Part shown: piece by piece, positions 18,926 through 27,545 of the stretch
Layout of the letters: each line of letters starts with the position of its first letter
Position numbering within the stretch: the first letter of the stretch is position 1
Source of the DNA: GCA-2684655 sp045105235
Lineage (GTDB): Bacteria; Planctomycetota; UBA1135; UBA2386
Direction: 5' to 3'
Assembly (NCBI GenBank): GCA_045105235.1
Contig: JBGCDH010000032.1
Location: 62,001-126,000 of the forward strand
Length of the DNA stretch: 64,000 nt
Translations under genes and position numbers: made by a program
The notes under the pieces: generated by a model
The model's input: only the letters and a program-made list of their open reading frames with translations
Databases searched by the model: none
What the model was told of the DNA's origin: nothing

Positions 18926-21900
18926 ATGCGGTGCGCGCTGAAGACGAAGTGGTTGTTGGGCGCCTTGGTTGCCCTCGTGGCTGGATGTGGCGGGGAGCCG
19001 GAGGGCCAGAGCCGATCGGGTGGTGCCGGGAGTTTGCCTCGTCAGCCGGGTCACGCCGTGCCAGATGGCCCGGTTGTGCTCTCGACGCCTCTTCCGAGCC
19101 GCGCGGTCGTCGGCGGCAAGCGCTTTGCGCGCCTGGACTCCGGCGAGACCGGTCTGGTGTTCCGCAACGAACTCCGCCGGGAAAACACGGTCGCCTACGT
19201 CTACATGGGGGCGGGGCTCACCGTCGGCGACTACGACCAGGACGGGCTGCCGGACGTCTATCTCGTGTCCCAGGACGGCGAGAATCGCCTGTTTCGTCAG
19301 ACGGCGCCGCTGCGCTTTGAGGACGTCACCGCGTCGGTCGGTCAGGGGCTGGACGGCGGCTCGGCCTGGGGGACGGCGGCGTCGTTTGCCGATGTGGATG
19401 GCGATGGTGATCTCGATCTCTACGTCTGCAACCTCGAATCGCCCAACCTCCTCTTCGTCAATGAGGGCGGTCGCTTCGTGGAGAAGGCCGGGATGTTCGG
19501 GCTCGGCGTCACGGCGGCCTCGACCGGGGTCGCGTTTGCTGACTACGACAACGACGGCGATCTTGATCTCTACCTGCTGACGAATCGTGTCTTCCGGCCG
19601 ACGCTGCCCGCTGAGATCGTTGCCGAGACGACTCCGCCGTCTGCGATCGCCAAATCGCGAAGCGAACTGCTCCAGCCGGACCTCACGTTCGGCTACCGCG
19701 GTCAGCGGTTCATGGCCGGCCAGCGTGACCGACTGTTTCGCAACGACGGCTATGCCACGTTTGTCGACGCTACCGATGATGCCAAGCTCGACGATCACGG
19801 CAATGGCTTGTCGGTCGTCTGGTGGGACTTCGACGACGACGGCCTCCAGGACATCTACGTCGCCAACGACTTCCAGTCGCCGGACTTGCTGTGGCGCAAC
19901 AAGGGGGACGGCACGTTTGAGGACGTGACCAAGCGCCTGCCGCACACCGCGTTCTTTGGCATGGGCTGCGACTTTGGCGATGTCGACCTCGATGGTCGCA
20001 TGGATCTGTGCGTTGCCGATATGTCGAGTACGACGCACTACATGGGCAAGATGCTGATGGGCAGTATGGATCAGCATCGCTGGTTCTTGATGAATGCGGA
20101 GCCCCAGCAATACATGCGAAATGCGCTATATGTGAATTCTGGAACCGAGAAGTTCTTGGAGTGTGCACATATGGCGGGGCTTGCCAGCACCGACTGGACG
20201 TGGACCGTGCGATTCGCCGACCTTGATGAGGACGGTCGCCAAGACTTCTACGCAACCAACGGGATCCCGGTGTTCGCCGACAACCCGGACATCGGCGAAC
20301 GCGTGCGCGGTCTTTGGCAGCAAAAGCGGTATGCGGCGGCCATGGATGTGCTGCGCAACATGCCGCGTGTTGACGAGAAGAACATCGCGCGCCGCAACGT
20401 TGGTGACCTGAAGTTTGAGGATGTCGGCGAGTTGTGGGGGCTGGACCAGAGCGGTGTGACGCACGGTGCGGTCGTTGTCGACCTGGATCGCGATGGCGAT
20501 TTGGACGTCATCACCAACAATTTCAATGCCGAGGCCAGCGTGTTCGAGAACCGCACGGCTGGCACCAATCGGCTGCTGGTGGAGCTCCGGGGCGTGACCG
20601 GCAATGCCTTTGGTGTTGGAGCAAAGCTGGAGGTGGTCGCTGGCGGCGTGACGCAGGTACGCCAGGTTTCGCTGACGCGCGGCTATATGAGCGCCGGCGA
20701 GGCTGTGGAGCATTTCGGGCTTGGTGATGCGACGCAAGTCGAGGAAGTACGCGTTCGCTGGCCGGACGGAAGTCTCCAGGTCGTGCGCGACCAAGACGCC
20801 AACTGCCGGCTCCGCATCCGCAAACAGGCGCAGGCGCCCGCGCCGGCAAAGCAGACGGCAGCTTCCCCGCGATGGTTCGAGCCCGTTGCGGCAAGCAGCG
20901 TCGACCTTGCGCACAAGGAGGCGGATCACGACGACTTTGTGCGGCAGCCGCTGCTGCCACATCGATTGTCGCGGCTGGGGCCTGGCGTTGCGGTTGGTCT
21001 GGACAAAGGCGAAGTCGGCGTGTGGCTTGGTGGTGCCGTCGGCAGCAGCGGCCGCCTCGCCGGTCGCGATGTTCCTGCGGGACTCGTCAACGAAGATATG
21101 GGCGCGGTGTTTGTCGACTACGACTCGGACGGCGACCTGGATCTCTATGTGGCGAGTGGCGGCATCGAGGCCGACGAAGGGGACGCGTCCATGCGCGACC
21201 GTCTGTATGCCAACACCGCCGAGGGCTTCGTCGATGTCAGCGGCGACGTTTTCACCGGAAACGCGGCAGCACGTGCCATCAGCTCCAGCTGTGTTTGTGC
21301 CGCGGACTACGATCGTGACGGCGACGTCGACCTCTTCGTCGGTGGCCGGGTTGTGCCAGGCGGTTTCCCGCGTGCGCCCGCCAGCCGTTTGCTGCGCAAT
21401 GACAACGGCAAGTACGTGGACGTGTCAGCGGCTGTTGCCCCTTCCCTGAGTGCGCTCGGAATGGTGAGCAGTGCCTGCTGGTCGGACATCGATGGTGATG
21501 GCTACGTGGACCTTTGTGTTGCGGCGCAGTGGCAGCCCGTTCGCGTGCTCGCCAATGTCCGGGGGATGTCGTTGGAGGATCGCACCGATGCCCTTGGCCT
21601 ACGCGATGTGCGGGGCCAGTGGAACGGCATCACGTCGGCCGACCTGGATGGCGACGGGGACTTTGATTTGGTGGTTACCAACCTGGGCCTCAATACGAAA
21701 TACAAGGCGAGTCGTGAAAAGCCGATGGAGCTGTTTGCGCGCGACTTTGACGGCAACGGCACGTTTGACGTGGTCGAAGCGAAGCGTAGCGGCAAAGACA
21801 CGTTGCCCGTTCGGGGGTTGAGTTGCAGCAGTCAGGCGATGCCGTTCGTGCGTGAGAAGTTCTCGACGTACGACGCGTTTGCGCGGGCGACGCTCGGTGA

Positions 21901-22576
21901 GATCTATGGCAAGGCGCTCGACGACTCCCTTGCGCTGACGTGCAACGAGCTACGCCACGTTGTGCTCGAGAATCGCGGCGAGCAGTTTGTGCTGCATGCG
22001 TTGCCGAGTCGGGCGCAGCTTTCCACGAGCTTTGGTGTCGTCGCGCGGGACTTTGATGGCGATGGTTTGCCCGAGATTGTGCTTGGCCACAACTCTTGGT
22101 CGCCGGAGCCTGAGACGGGGCGGTCCGACGGCGGCCTGGGAGCGCTGCTGAAGTGGCGAGAGGGCTTTGCCTACGAAGCGGTTGAGCCCGCGCAAAGCGG
22201 CATCGTCAACTCCAGCGATTGCCGTGGGGTTGCCTTTGTTGCCGGCTTGCGAGGTCCGGGCGAGCTGCTGTTTGTCACCAACAACGGTGCGCACCGTCGC
22301 ATGCGCAGCGCGCGGACCGATACGGCAAAGCGTCGCATTGCGCTTGTCGGCGGTGCCGGCAACCCGTGCGGCTACGGGGCTCGTTTGACGTTCGAGTCAG
22401 ATGGCCAGCGGCCGATCGTGCGCCAGGTCCTCGCCGGCGACGGCTACCTGACGCAGTCGTCGCCCGTGGTCGACTTTCCGCTGCGGGCCGGCACCGTCGC
22501 GGTCGTTTGGCCCGATGGCGTTGAGTCCCGCCACGAACTTGACGGCCGCAAGGCGCAGGTCATGCTGCGGCGGTAG
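18926..22576 (+). CDS. FG-GAP/VCBS-repeat lipoprotein with two ASPIC/UnbV domains
   Basis: 1216 residues. The N-terminus is a lipoprotein signal with lipobox LVAGC (Cys21). I count 13 calcium-loop motifs of the DxDxDGxxD type, for example DVDGDGDLDLYV, DYDNDGDLDLYL and DIDGDGYVDLCV, arranged as beta-propeller blades. An ASPIC/UnbV domain lies at about 550-630 (RGYMSAGEAVEHFGLG, VRWPDGS), and another closes the protein (about 1147-1215; AGDGYLTQSSP, VVWPDGVESRHEL). The protein is therefore two similar propeller-plus-ASPIC halves. Such proteins are common and multi-copy in Planctomycetota and are thought to work at the cell surface. The molecular role is unknown. Confidence 0.92.
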   Translation: MRCALKTKWLLGALVALVAGCGGEPEGQSRSGGAGSLPRQPGHAVPDGPVVLSTPLPSRAVVGGKRFARLDSGETGLVFRNELRRENTVAYVYMGAGLTVGDYDQDGLPDVYLVSQDGENRLFRQTAPLRFEDVTASVGQGLDGGSAWGTAASFADVDGDGDLDLYVCNLESPNLLFVNEGGRFVEKAGMFGLGVTAASTGVAFADYDNDGDLDLYLLTNRVFRPTLPAEIVAETTPPSAIAKSRSELLQPDLTFGYRGQRFMAGQRDRLFRNDGYATFVDATDDAKLDDHGNGLSVVWWDFDDDGLQDIYVANDFQSPDLLWRNKGDGTFEDVTKRLPHTAFFGMGCDFGDVDLDGRMDLCVADMSSTTHYMGKMLMGSMDQHRWFLMNAEPQQYMRNALYVNSGTEKFLECAHMAGLASTDWTWTVRFADLDEDGRQDFYATNGIPVFADNPDIGERVRGLWQQKRYAAAMDVLRNMPRVDEKNIARRNVGDLKFEDVGELWGLDQSGVTHGAVVVDLDRDGDLDVITNNFNAEASVFENRTAGTNRLLVELRGVTGNAFGVGAKLEVVAGGVTQVRQVSLTRGYMSAGEAVEHFGLGDATQVEEVRVRWPDGSLQVVRDQDANCRLRIRKQAQAPAPAKQTAASPRWFEPVAASSVDLAHKEADHDDFVRQPLLPHRLSRLGPGVAVGLDKGEVGVWLGGAVGSSGRLAGRDVPAGLVNEDMGAVFVDYDSDGDLDLYVASGGIEADEGDASMRDRLYANTAEGFVDVSGDVFTGNAAARAISSSCVCAADYDRDGDVDLFVGGRVVPGGFPRAPASRLLRNDNGKYVDVSAAVAPSLSALGMVSSACWSDIDGDGYVDLCVAAQWQPVRVLANVRGMSLEDRTDALGLRDVRGQWNGITSADLDGDGDFDLVVTNLGLNTKYKASREKPMELFARDFDGNGTFDVVEAKRSGKDTLPVRGLSCSSQAMPFVREKFSTYDAFARATLGEIYGKALDDSLALTCNELRHVVLENRGEQFVLHALPSRAQLSTSFGVVARDFDGDGLPEIVLGHNSWSPEPETGRSDGGLGALLKWREGFAYEAVEPAQSGIVNSSDCRGVAFVAGLRGPGELLFVTNNGAHRRMRSARTDTAKRRIALVGGAGNPCGYGARLTFESDGQRPIVRQVLAGDGYLTQSSPVVDFPLRAGTVAVVWPDGVESRHELDGRKAQVMLRR

Positions 22577-22636
22577 GCGCGGCGCCGTCCAGCCCTGCTC
22601 GGGCCAGCCTTGAGTCGGGTCCGTCCTGCGCCGCGC
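22577..22636. terminator. Long-range stem between convergent genes
   Basis: GCGCGGCGC at 22577-22585 can pair perfectly with GCGCCGCGC at 22628-22636, and a smaller GCCC/GGGC stem lies between them. It sits just after the FG-GAP gene stop and before the convergent beta-helix gene stop. There is no U-tract, so a terminator role is uncertain. Confidence 0.25.
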
Positions 22637-22661
22637 GATGATCGCAGCGGCCGCAGAGCGC

Positions 22662-24407
22662 CTACTCGTTGATCTGCAGCAGCAGGCGGTTGGTGATGGT
22701 GCCAATGCCGTTGTTGATCGTGGCGCCCTGGAAGAACATCTCAAATTCCAGGCCGAGGGCGGCAGGCGGAAGGATGAGCGGTGCCGTAAAGGTGCCGGTC
22801 GCGTCGGCCGTGCCGGCTCCCGCGCGGCGCACCGCAGAGTTGCCGGGGATGCGCCAGCTGCCGAGCCCGTTCGTGAAGCGGTGGTAGGGGATTGGGTCGG
22901 TGTCGACAAACCAAGCGAAGATGACGCTGGTGGCGCCCGGGTTGGTTGCAAGCTGGATGCTGACGGCTGTTGGTGCGCCGGCCGTGCGCAGGTTGCCAAA
23001 CTCGTCGAGCTGTGGCGACGAGAGGCCGACTTCAGCGCCGCTGCCGTCGGTTCGTTCATCTGCACCGATCTCGACGGCGACGCTGCCGTTGCCTAGTGAG
23101 TCGAGGACGCGCGAATCGTTGTCGATATCCATCCCGCAGTCGGCGCGCGCCGTGATGGGGCCGGCCGTCACGTTGATCGTCGGCAGGATCGCGGAGTTGG
23201 TGCCGGCGTCGAGAACGGGTGACGTGGCCTGCACGTGCAGGTCGGACGGAGCCATCACGAACTGCGGGTCGGCTGCGCCACTGGACAGGATCCAGTTGGT
23301 GATCAGGTTGCCACCTGCGCCAAGATCCAGGTCGACGACCGAGCTCGGCGTGAACATGTTGGCGCCCATAGCGTAGGCCGCTGGGTTCCAGATGATGTTG
23401 TTGATGATGTCGTGTGTGCCTGCCGATGCGGTGCGGATGCCGACTACGTCGACGCTTTCGGAGAAGGGCTTGCCGTATCCTTGCGTGTTGTTGATCACGC
23501 GCGAGTTGCAGTTCGCCAGGGAGATTCCGATCTCCGAGTCGCGCACGATGTTGGACACAATGCGCGCTGCGGTTGTCGCTGGATTTGCGCCGCGCAGATC
23601 GATACCGGTCTCGTTGTTGTGGATCAGGTTCGCGCGAATCAGCGGTGATGACGTGCCATCTGGGGCACCGCCGAAGCCGCCGAAGTCAAAGTGCGAGATG
23701 CCCCGGCCGAAGCCGTTGAAGTTGGCGTTGAACGCGATCTCGTTTTCTTCGATCACGTGCTGGGAGTAGTAACCCGAGCGTGTCGCGATGGAGATACCGG
23801 TGCCGCCGTTGTCGAGGATTTTGCAGCGGTGGATGTAGACGCGATCGGGAGTCGTTGCCGCCGGGCCAGAGATCGAAGTGTCGATGCCGATGCCGGTAGC
23901 CCCCTGCGTGATGGTGAGGCCGCGGAGGACCGTTCCGGGAGTCTTGCCGCAGGGCCCGGCGTTTGGGCCGGCGCGGTCGATCAAGACCACGGATGCGGAT
24001 GGGTCACCGCTGATGATGACGCCGGGCTCGATGGCTTCGAGCTTGATACCGCGTGCTGGCAGCGTCAGCGGGAAGGTCTCCATGCCAACGCCGGGCTGCA
24101 TGTCGTAGGTGCCGGCGAGCACGTTGATGGTGATGGGGTTCCCCGTTGGGGTCTGGGCCAGCGAAGTCGCGATGGCGTTGGTGATGGTGCGCCACGGCTG
24201 AGCAAGCGTGCCCGTGTTGCTGTCGCTGCCGGCAACGGACACGTAGTAGATGTCGCCGCACGTCCATGGAGCCACGTTGGCGGGCACCGGCTGGATCGGC
24301 TGTTGCGGTGGGATTTGCTGTGGTTGCGCGGCGGCGACCTGCGTGAAGAACGCGGTCGCGAGCGTCGTCAGCGAGAGCGAGGAGGCGAGTTGATGGAGTT
24401 TGGACAT
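22662..24407 (-). CDS. Secreted right-handed parallel beta-helix protein
   Basis: 581 residues with a signal peptide (cleavage after VAAA, near residue 27), then a Pro/Gln-rich linker (PQQIPPQQPIQP). Residues 50-400 show the DUF1565/NosD pattern: YYVSVAGSDSNTGTLAQPWRTI, INVLAGTYD, GLTITQGATGIGI, IHRCKILDNGGTGISI, ANLIHNNETGIDL. These are successive rungs of a pectin-lyase-like helix. The last 150 residues form a separate beta domain ending FEMFFQGATINN, like other exported proteins in this window. Likely cell-surface or extracellular, possibly polysaccharide-directed. No catalytic triad of a known lyase was identified. Confidence 0.85.
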   Translation of the reverse strand: MSKLHQLASSLSLTTLATAFFTQVAAAQPQQIPPQQPIQPVPANVAPWTCGDIYYVSVAGSDSNTGTLAQPWRTITNAIATSLAQTPTGNPITINVLAGTYDMQPGVGMETFPLTLPARGIKLEAIEPGVIISGDPSASVVLIDRAGPNAGPCGKTPGTVLRGLTITQGATGIGIDTSISGPAATTPDRVYIHRCKILDNGGTGISIATRSGYYSQHVIEENEIAFNANFNGFGRGISHFDFGGFGGAPDGTSSPLIRANLIHNNETGIDLRGANPATTAARIVSNIVRDSEIGISLANCNSRVINNTQGYGKPFSESVDVVGIRTASAGTHDIINNIIWNPAAYAMGANMFTPSSVVDLDLGAGGNLITNWILSSGAADPQFVMAPSDLHVQATSPVLDAGTNSAILPTINVTAGPITARADCGMDIDNDSRVLDSLGNGSVAVEIGADERTDGSGAEVGLSSPQLDEFGNLRTAGAPTAVSIQLATNPGATSVIFAWFVDTDPIPYHRFTNGLGSWRIPGNSAVRRAGAGTADATGTFTAPLILPPAALGLEFEMFFQGATINNGIGTITNRLLLQINE

Positions 24408-24526
24408 GAGTATTGGGGTCTGCGTTTCGTTGAGAAAGGCGACGCCCGTTGGCTCATGTCACAGCTGCGTGTGCAATTCGAAGTCTTCCAGTGTCGGGCG
24501 AGCCGACACCTCGCGAAGCGGGGTTA

Positions 24527-25765
24527 CTAGAAACGAAACTCGTGCGCGTCGGTCGTCGTGAAGACCGTGTTGCCGGTCTCACTGCTCGCTTGGCCGATCA
24601 GGCCCTGCACCAAGAACGAGCCGCCGGGCAGCGCAAACGGCATCTGGAACTGCAGCGCGAGCGGCGTCGACAGCATGGCCGGCGGTGTTGCGATCATGCG
24701 GCCGACGTCGACCTGCAGTTCGGGGTATTGCAGCGATGGGCCGGGAGGTGAGCCGGTGGCATAGAAGTCGATCAGCAGCCACCCGATGGCGGCATCATAG
24801 ACGCCGTTCATCGAGCGCAGCTGCACGTCGAGCACCGTGCCGTTCGCGATCTGCTTTGTAGGGCATGCGGTCAGCGGTTCGGCGTCGATGGCGGACTCCA
24901 GCAGCGCGTGGTCGCCCGATCCTGGAAAGCGGCGTTGTGCCGGCGCTGCGCTGCGGTCGGCGCGCCCTGCTAGATGGTTCCAGTTGGCTTCGCTGACACC
25001 ATGGGTTGTCAGCAGCTGCGCCAACGAGCTGTTGGCGGCGAAGCCTGGGTCGACGGCGCAGATGTTCTGGCCGTAGATCGACGTGTAGATGCACATCGCT
25101 GCCAGCAGCGTCATCCGCGGAGTCGGGTGCGAGCGATCGGGGTCGTACCACGTCGGATCCCACTCGAGCAGCGCGACCGCGTCGCCCACGGCGGCCTTTT
25201 GCGCCGTGCCGGCTCCGAACGTGGCGTTGATGTCGGCAACCGCGAGGTCGTAGTTGCCGCGCACCATCTGGTGCATCGCCATCGGCTCCGGCCACGACGT
25301 GGGGTAGAACGAGCTGCCCCAGGCGCGTGCCCATGTCTGGTACATCACCGCCGTAGCGTTGGGGCTGTGCGCCCGGACGTTGCCGGCGATTTGCGTCGCC
25401 AGCGAGCGAAAGCCAGGCACCGTGTAGCCAAAGTAGGGCGTCGCCTCGAGCGAGTTGCCCTGGATCACCACGTGGTCCCAGGATTGCCCGCCGGCCAGCG
25501 AGCTGCCGATCACAGCGACTTGTGCCGGATCGTTGGCGTGCACCTGCAGGCTGGAGCCGCCGATCAGGGCCTGCACGATCGTTGGCGTCGGCTGACCCGC
25601 TTGGATCGCGATCTCTTCGACAAGCTCCGGCACGCCGTAGCCCCACACCAAAAACGTGTAGCTGTTGCCGTAGAAGAGGATGTTCTTGCCCTGAGCCCGG
25701 GCGGGGTCGGCAGTCGTGGCGAACACGGCTGCAAGCGAGAGTGCGATGCGCACTGGCAGATTCAT
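24527..25765 (-). CDS. Secreted SGNH/GDSL-like hydrolase
   Basis: 412 residues. The signal peptide is residues 1-24 (cleavage ARA before QGKNILFYGNSYT). The SGNH blocks are visible: nucleophile Ser35 in GNSYT, a block-III asparagine in DHVVIQGNS, and the Asp/His pair in YDPDRSHPTPR. The pattern resembles DUF4886-type esterases, so it is probably a carbohydrate or lipid esterase; the substrate is unknown. The last 140 residues are a beta-rich C-terminal module (LRSMNGVYDAAIGWLL, SFLVQGLIGQASS) shared in style with neighbouring exported proteins. It is transcribed away from the lipoprotein gene at 25910 across a 144-base divergent gap. Confidence 0.82.
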   Translation of the reverse strand: MNLPVRIALSLAAVFATTADPARAQGKNILFYGNSYTFLVWGYGVPELVEEIAIQAGQPTPTIVQALIGGSSLQVHANDPAQVAVIGSSLAGGQSWDHVVIQGNSLEATPYFGYTVPGFRSLATQIAGNVRAHSPNATAVMYQTWARAWGSSFYPTSWPEPMAMHQMVRGNYDLAVADINATFGAGTAQKAAVGDAVALLEWDPTWYDPDRSHPTPRMTLLAAMCIYTSIYGQNICAVDPGFAANSSLAQLLTTHGVSEANWNHLAGRADRSAAPAQRRFPGSGDHALLESAIDAEPLTACPTKQIANGTVLDVQLRSMNGVYDAAIGWLLIDFYATGSPPGPSLQYPELQVDVGRMIATPPAMLSTPLALQFQMPFALPGGSFLVQGLIGQASSETGNTVFTTTDAHEFRF

Positions 25766-25909
25766 GCCAACAGTCTAGCGCCTGCAGGGTGCCGGCTGGA
25801 GGCCTGTCTCATCGCTGGGGTGGGGGCCTTGGCAGCGGATTCTCGCGGGAATACGCGTGGGCGGAGTGCTTCAGATAGGCGCATTTTCTGGCTTAGCCTT
25901 AGAGAGATC

Positions 25910-26470
25910 ATGATTCACCACCGCCTTATTCTTGCGGGCCTCGCGGCTCTTTCCGTTGGTGCCTGCAACGTCGCTCCGAAAGCTCCGGAGCAGGTCATGC
26001 AGGTTGTCGTCCTAGAACATGCGGATCCCGTGGAGGTGGCGGCGACGCTTACGGCGCTTCTTGGGCAGGCATTGCAAGATGGACAGGGCGCGCCCACCGC
26101 GAGGGTTCGGGCGAATGCCGAGAGCAACTCGATTGTCCTTGCGGGGGAGGTGGAGCGCGTGCGGCAATCGCTCGAGCTGATCGCCCGGCTCGATGTGCCC
26201 GCCAAGACCTCCGGGGAGGCCTCAGCTCCAGCTCCAGCAGCGGCTGTCGTTCCGGCCTCATCCGATGGGCTTCTGGTGATCTACCTAGAGAACACCCTGG
26301 CGGCGGACATGCAGGAAACGCTCGACGAGTTCTTGCAGGAGTCGGAGGCGCCGCGCGATGTCCGAGTCCGCATGGACGAAGCCACCAACACGCTGCTGCT
26401 CTCGGGCGGGTCGAGCAAGCGCAACGAGCAATTGCTCGCGCTGGTCAAGCGCCTCGATCGCAAGATCTGA
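25910..26470 (+). CDS. Lipoprotein with two secretin N-type domains
   Basis: 186 residues from ATG 25910, where a lipoprotein signal begins (lipobox LSVGAC, Cys19). A longer open frame upstream is antisense to the SGNH gene. Two blocks of the Secretin_N (GspD/PilQ N1-like) pattern are visible. The first is residues 28-100: VVVLEHADPVEVAATL, ANAESNSIVLAGEVERV, LELIARLD. The second is about 118-186: LVIYLENTLAADMQETL, MDEATNTLLLSGGS, LLALVKRLD. An Ala/Pro linker joins them. The secretin barrel is absent, so this is not a pore subunit. It could be an accessory ring or a pilotin-like partner of a type II or type IV pilus secretin; this is inference. Confidence 0.75.
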   Translation: MIHHRLILAGLAALSVGACNVAPKAPEQVMQVVVLEHADPVEVAATLTALLGQALQDGQGAPTARVRANAESNSIVLAGEVERVRQSLELIARLDVPAKTSGEASAPAPAAAVVPASSDGLLVIYLENTLAADMQETLDEFLQESEAPRDVRVRMDEATNTLLLSGGSSKRNEQLLALVKRLDRKI

Positions 26471-26513
26471 GGTTGACCGATTCGGGCGAGCATTGGGCCG
26501 CTAATCTGATGAG

Positions 26514-27509
26514 ATGCCCGTTCGCAACGTCACCAGCCTGCAGCCACCGCGCGCAGACCTTCGCACGCTCTACCCCAAGATTGAGCCCTACGACCACGGC
26601 CACCTCGCGGTCGATGGCCACCACAAGATCTACTACGAGCAGTGCGGCAACCCCGAGGGCAAGCCGGTTGTGTTCGTGCACGGTGGGCCAGGAGGCGGTG
26701 CGGGCGAAGACTACCGCCGCTTCTTTGATCCGTCGGCCTATCGCATCGTGTTGTTCGACCAGCGCGGCTGCAAGCGCAGCAAGCCGTACGCCAGTCTGCA
26801 GGACAACACGACCTGGCACCTTGTTGATGACATCGAGAAGATCCGCGAGCACCTCAAGATCGAGCAGTGGCAGGTCTTTGGTGGATCATGGGGCAGCACG
26901 CTCAGTCTCAGCTATGCGCAAAAGCACCCTCAGCGCGTCACCGAGCTAGTGCTTCGCGGCATCTTCATGCTGCGTCGCAAGGAGCTGCTTTGGTTCTACC
27001 AAGAAGGGGCGAGCAACATCTTCCCGGACGCCTGGGAGCACTTCTTGAAGCCGATTCCCGCGGTCGAGCGCGGCGACCTGATGAGTGCCTACTACCGCCG
27101 CCTGACGAGCGACGATGAGCAGGCACGCGTTGCAGCGGCGCGCGCGTGGTCGATCTGGGAAGGAACGACGAGCCTGCTCTATCGCGACGAAAGCAAGATC
27201 GCGGAAACCGGCGCTGACGACTTCGCCGTTGCCTTTGCCCGCATCGAGAGCCACTTCTTTGTCAACGGCGGCTTTTTTGAGTGTGAAGACCAGCTGCTCC
27301 GCGACGTCGACCGCATTCGGCATATCCCCACGGTTGTCGTGCAGGGGCGCTATGACGTGGTTTGCCCAGCGCGCTCGGCGTGGGACCTCTATCGCGCGTG
27401 GCCCGAGTCCGAGCTGGTGATCGTTGAGGACGCTGGCCACTCGGCGTTTGAGTCGGGCATCCGCAGCGAACTGCTGGGGGCCACCGACCGCTTCCGTCCG
27501 GGGCCGTGA
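26514..27509 (+). CDS. pip: Proline iminopeptidase
   Basis: 331-residue alpha/beta hydrolase of family S33 that releases N-terminal proline from peptides in the cytoplasm. Visible features are the oxyanion motif VHGGPGGG (about 55-62), DQRGCKRSKP (DQRGxGxS type), the nucleophile Ser125 in GGSWGS, Asp281 in VQGRYDVVCP and His309 in EDAGHSAF. The cap region RGIFMLRRKELLWFYQEGASNIFPDAWE is typical of the Xanthomonas/E. coli-type enzyme, as is the length. ATG start at 26514; 43 bases after the upstream lipoprotein. Confidence 0.94.
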   Translation: MPVRNVTSLQPPRADLRTLYPKIEPYDHGHLAVDGHHKIYYEQCGNPEGKPVVFVHGGPGGGAGEDYRRFFDPSAYRIVLFDQRGCKRSKPYASLQDNTTWHLVDDIEKIREHLKIEQWQVFGGSWGSTLSLSYAQKHPQRVTELVLRGIFMLRRKELLWFYQEGASNIFPDAWEHFLKPIPAVERGDLMSAYYRRLTSDDEQARVAAARAWSIWEGTTSLLYRDESKIAETGADDFAVAFARIESHFFVNGGFFECEDQLLRDVDRIRHIPTVVVQGRYDVVCPARSAWDLYRAWPESELVIVEDAGHSAFESGIRSELLGATDRFRPGP

Positions 27510-27545
27510 GTTGACCCGGTCGGCTGCACCCGCGACGCTGCCAGG

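Noticed and set aside
24974..25909. N-terminal extension of the secretin-domain lipoprotein
   Set aside because: The lipobox signal begins at 25910; upstream codons overlap the SGNH gene in antisense.
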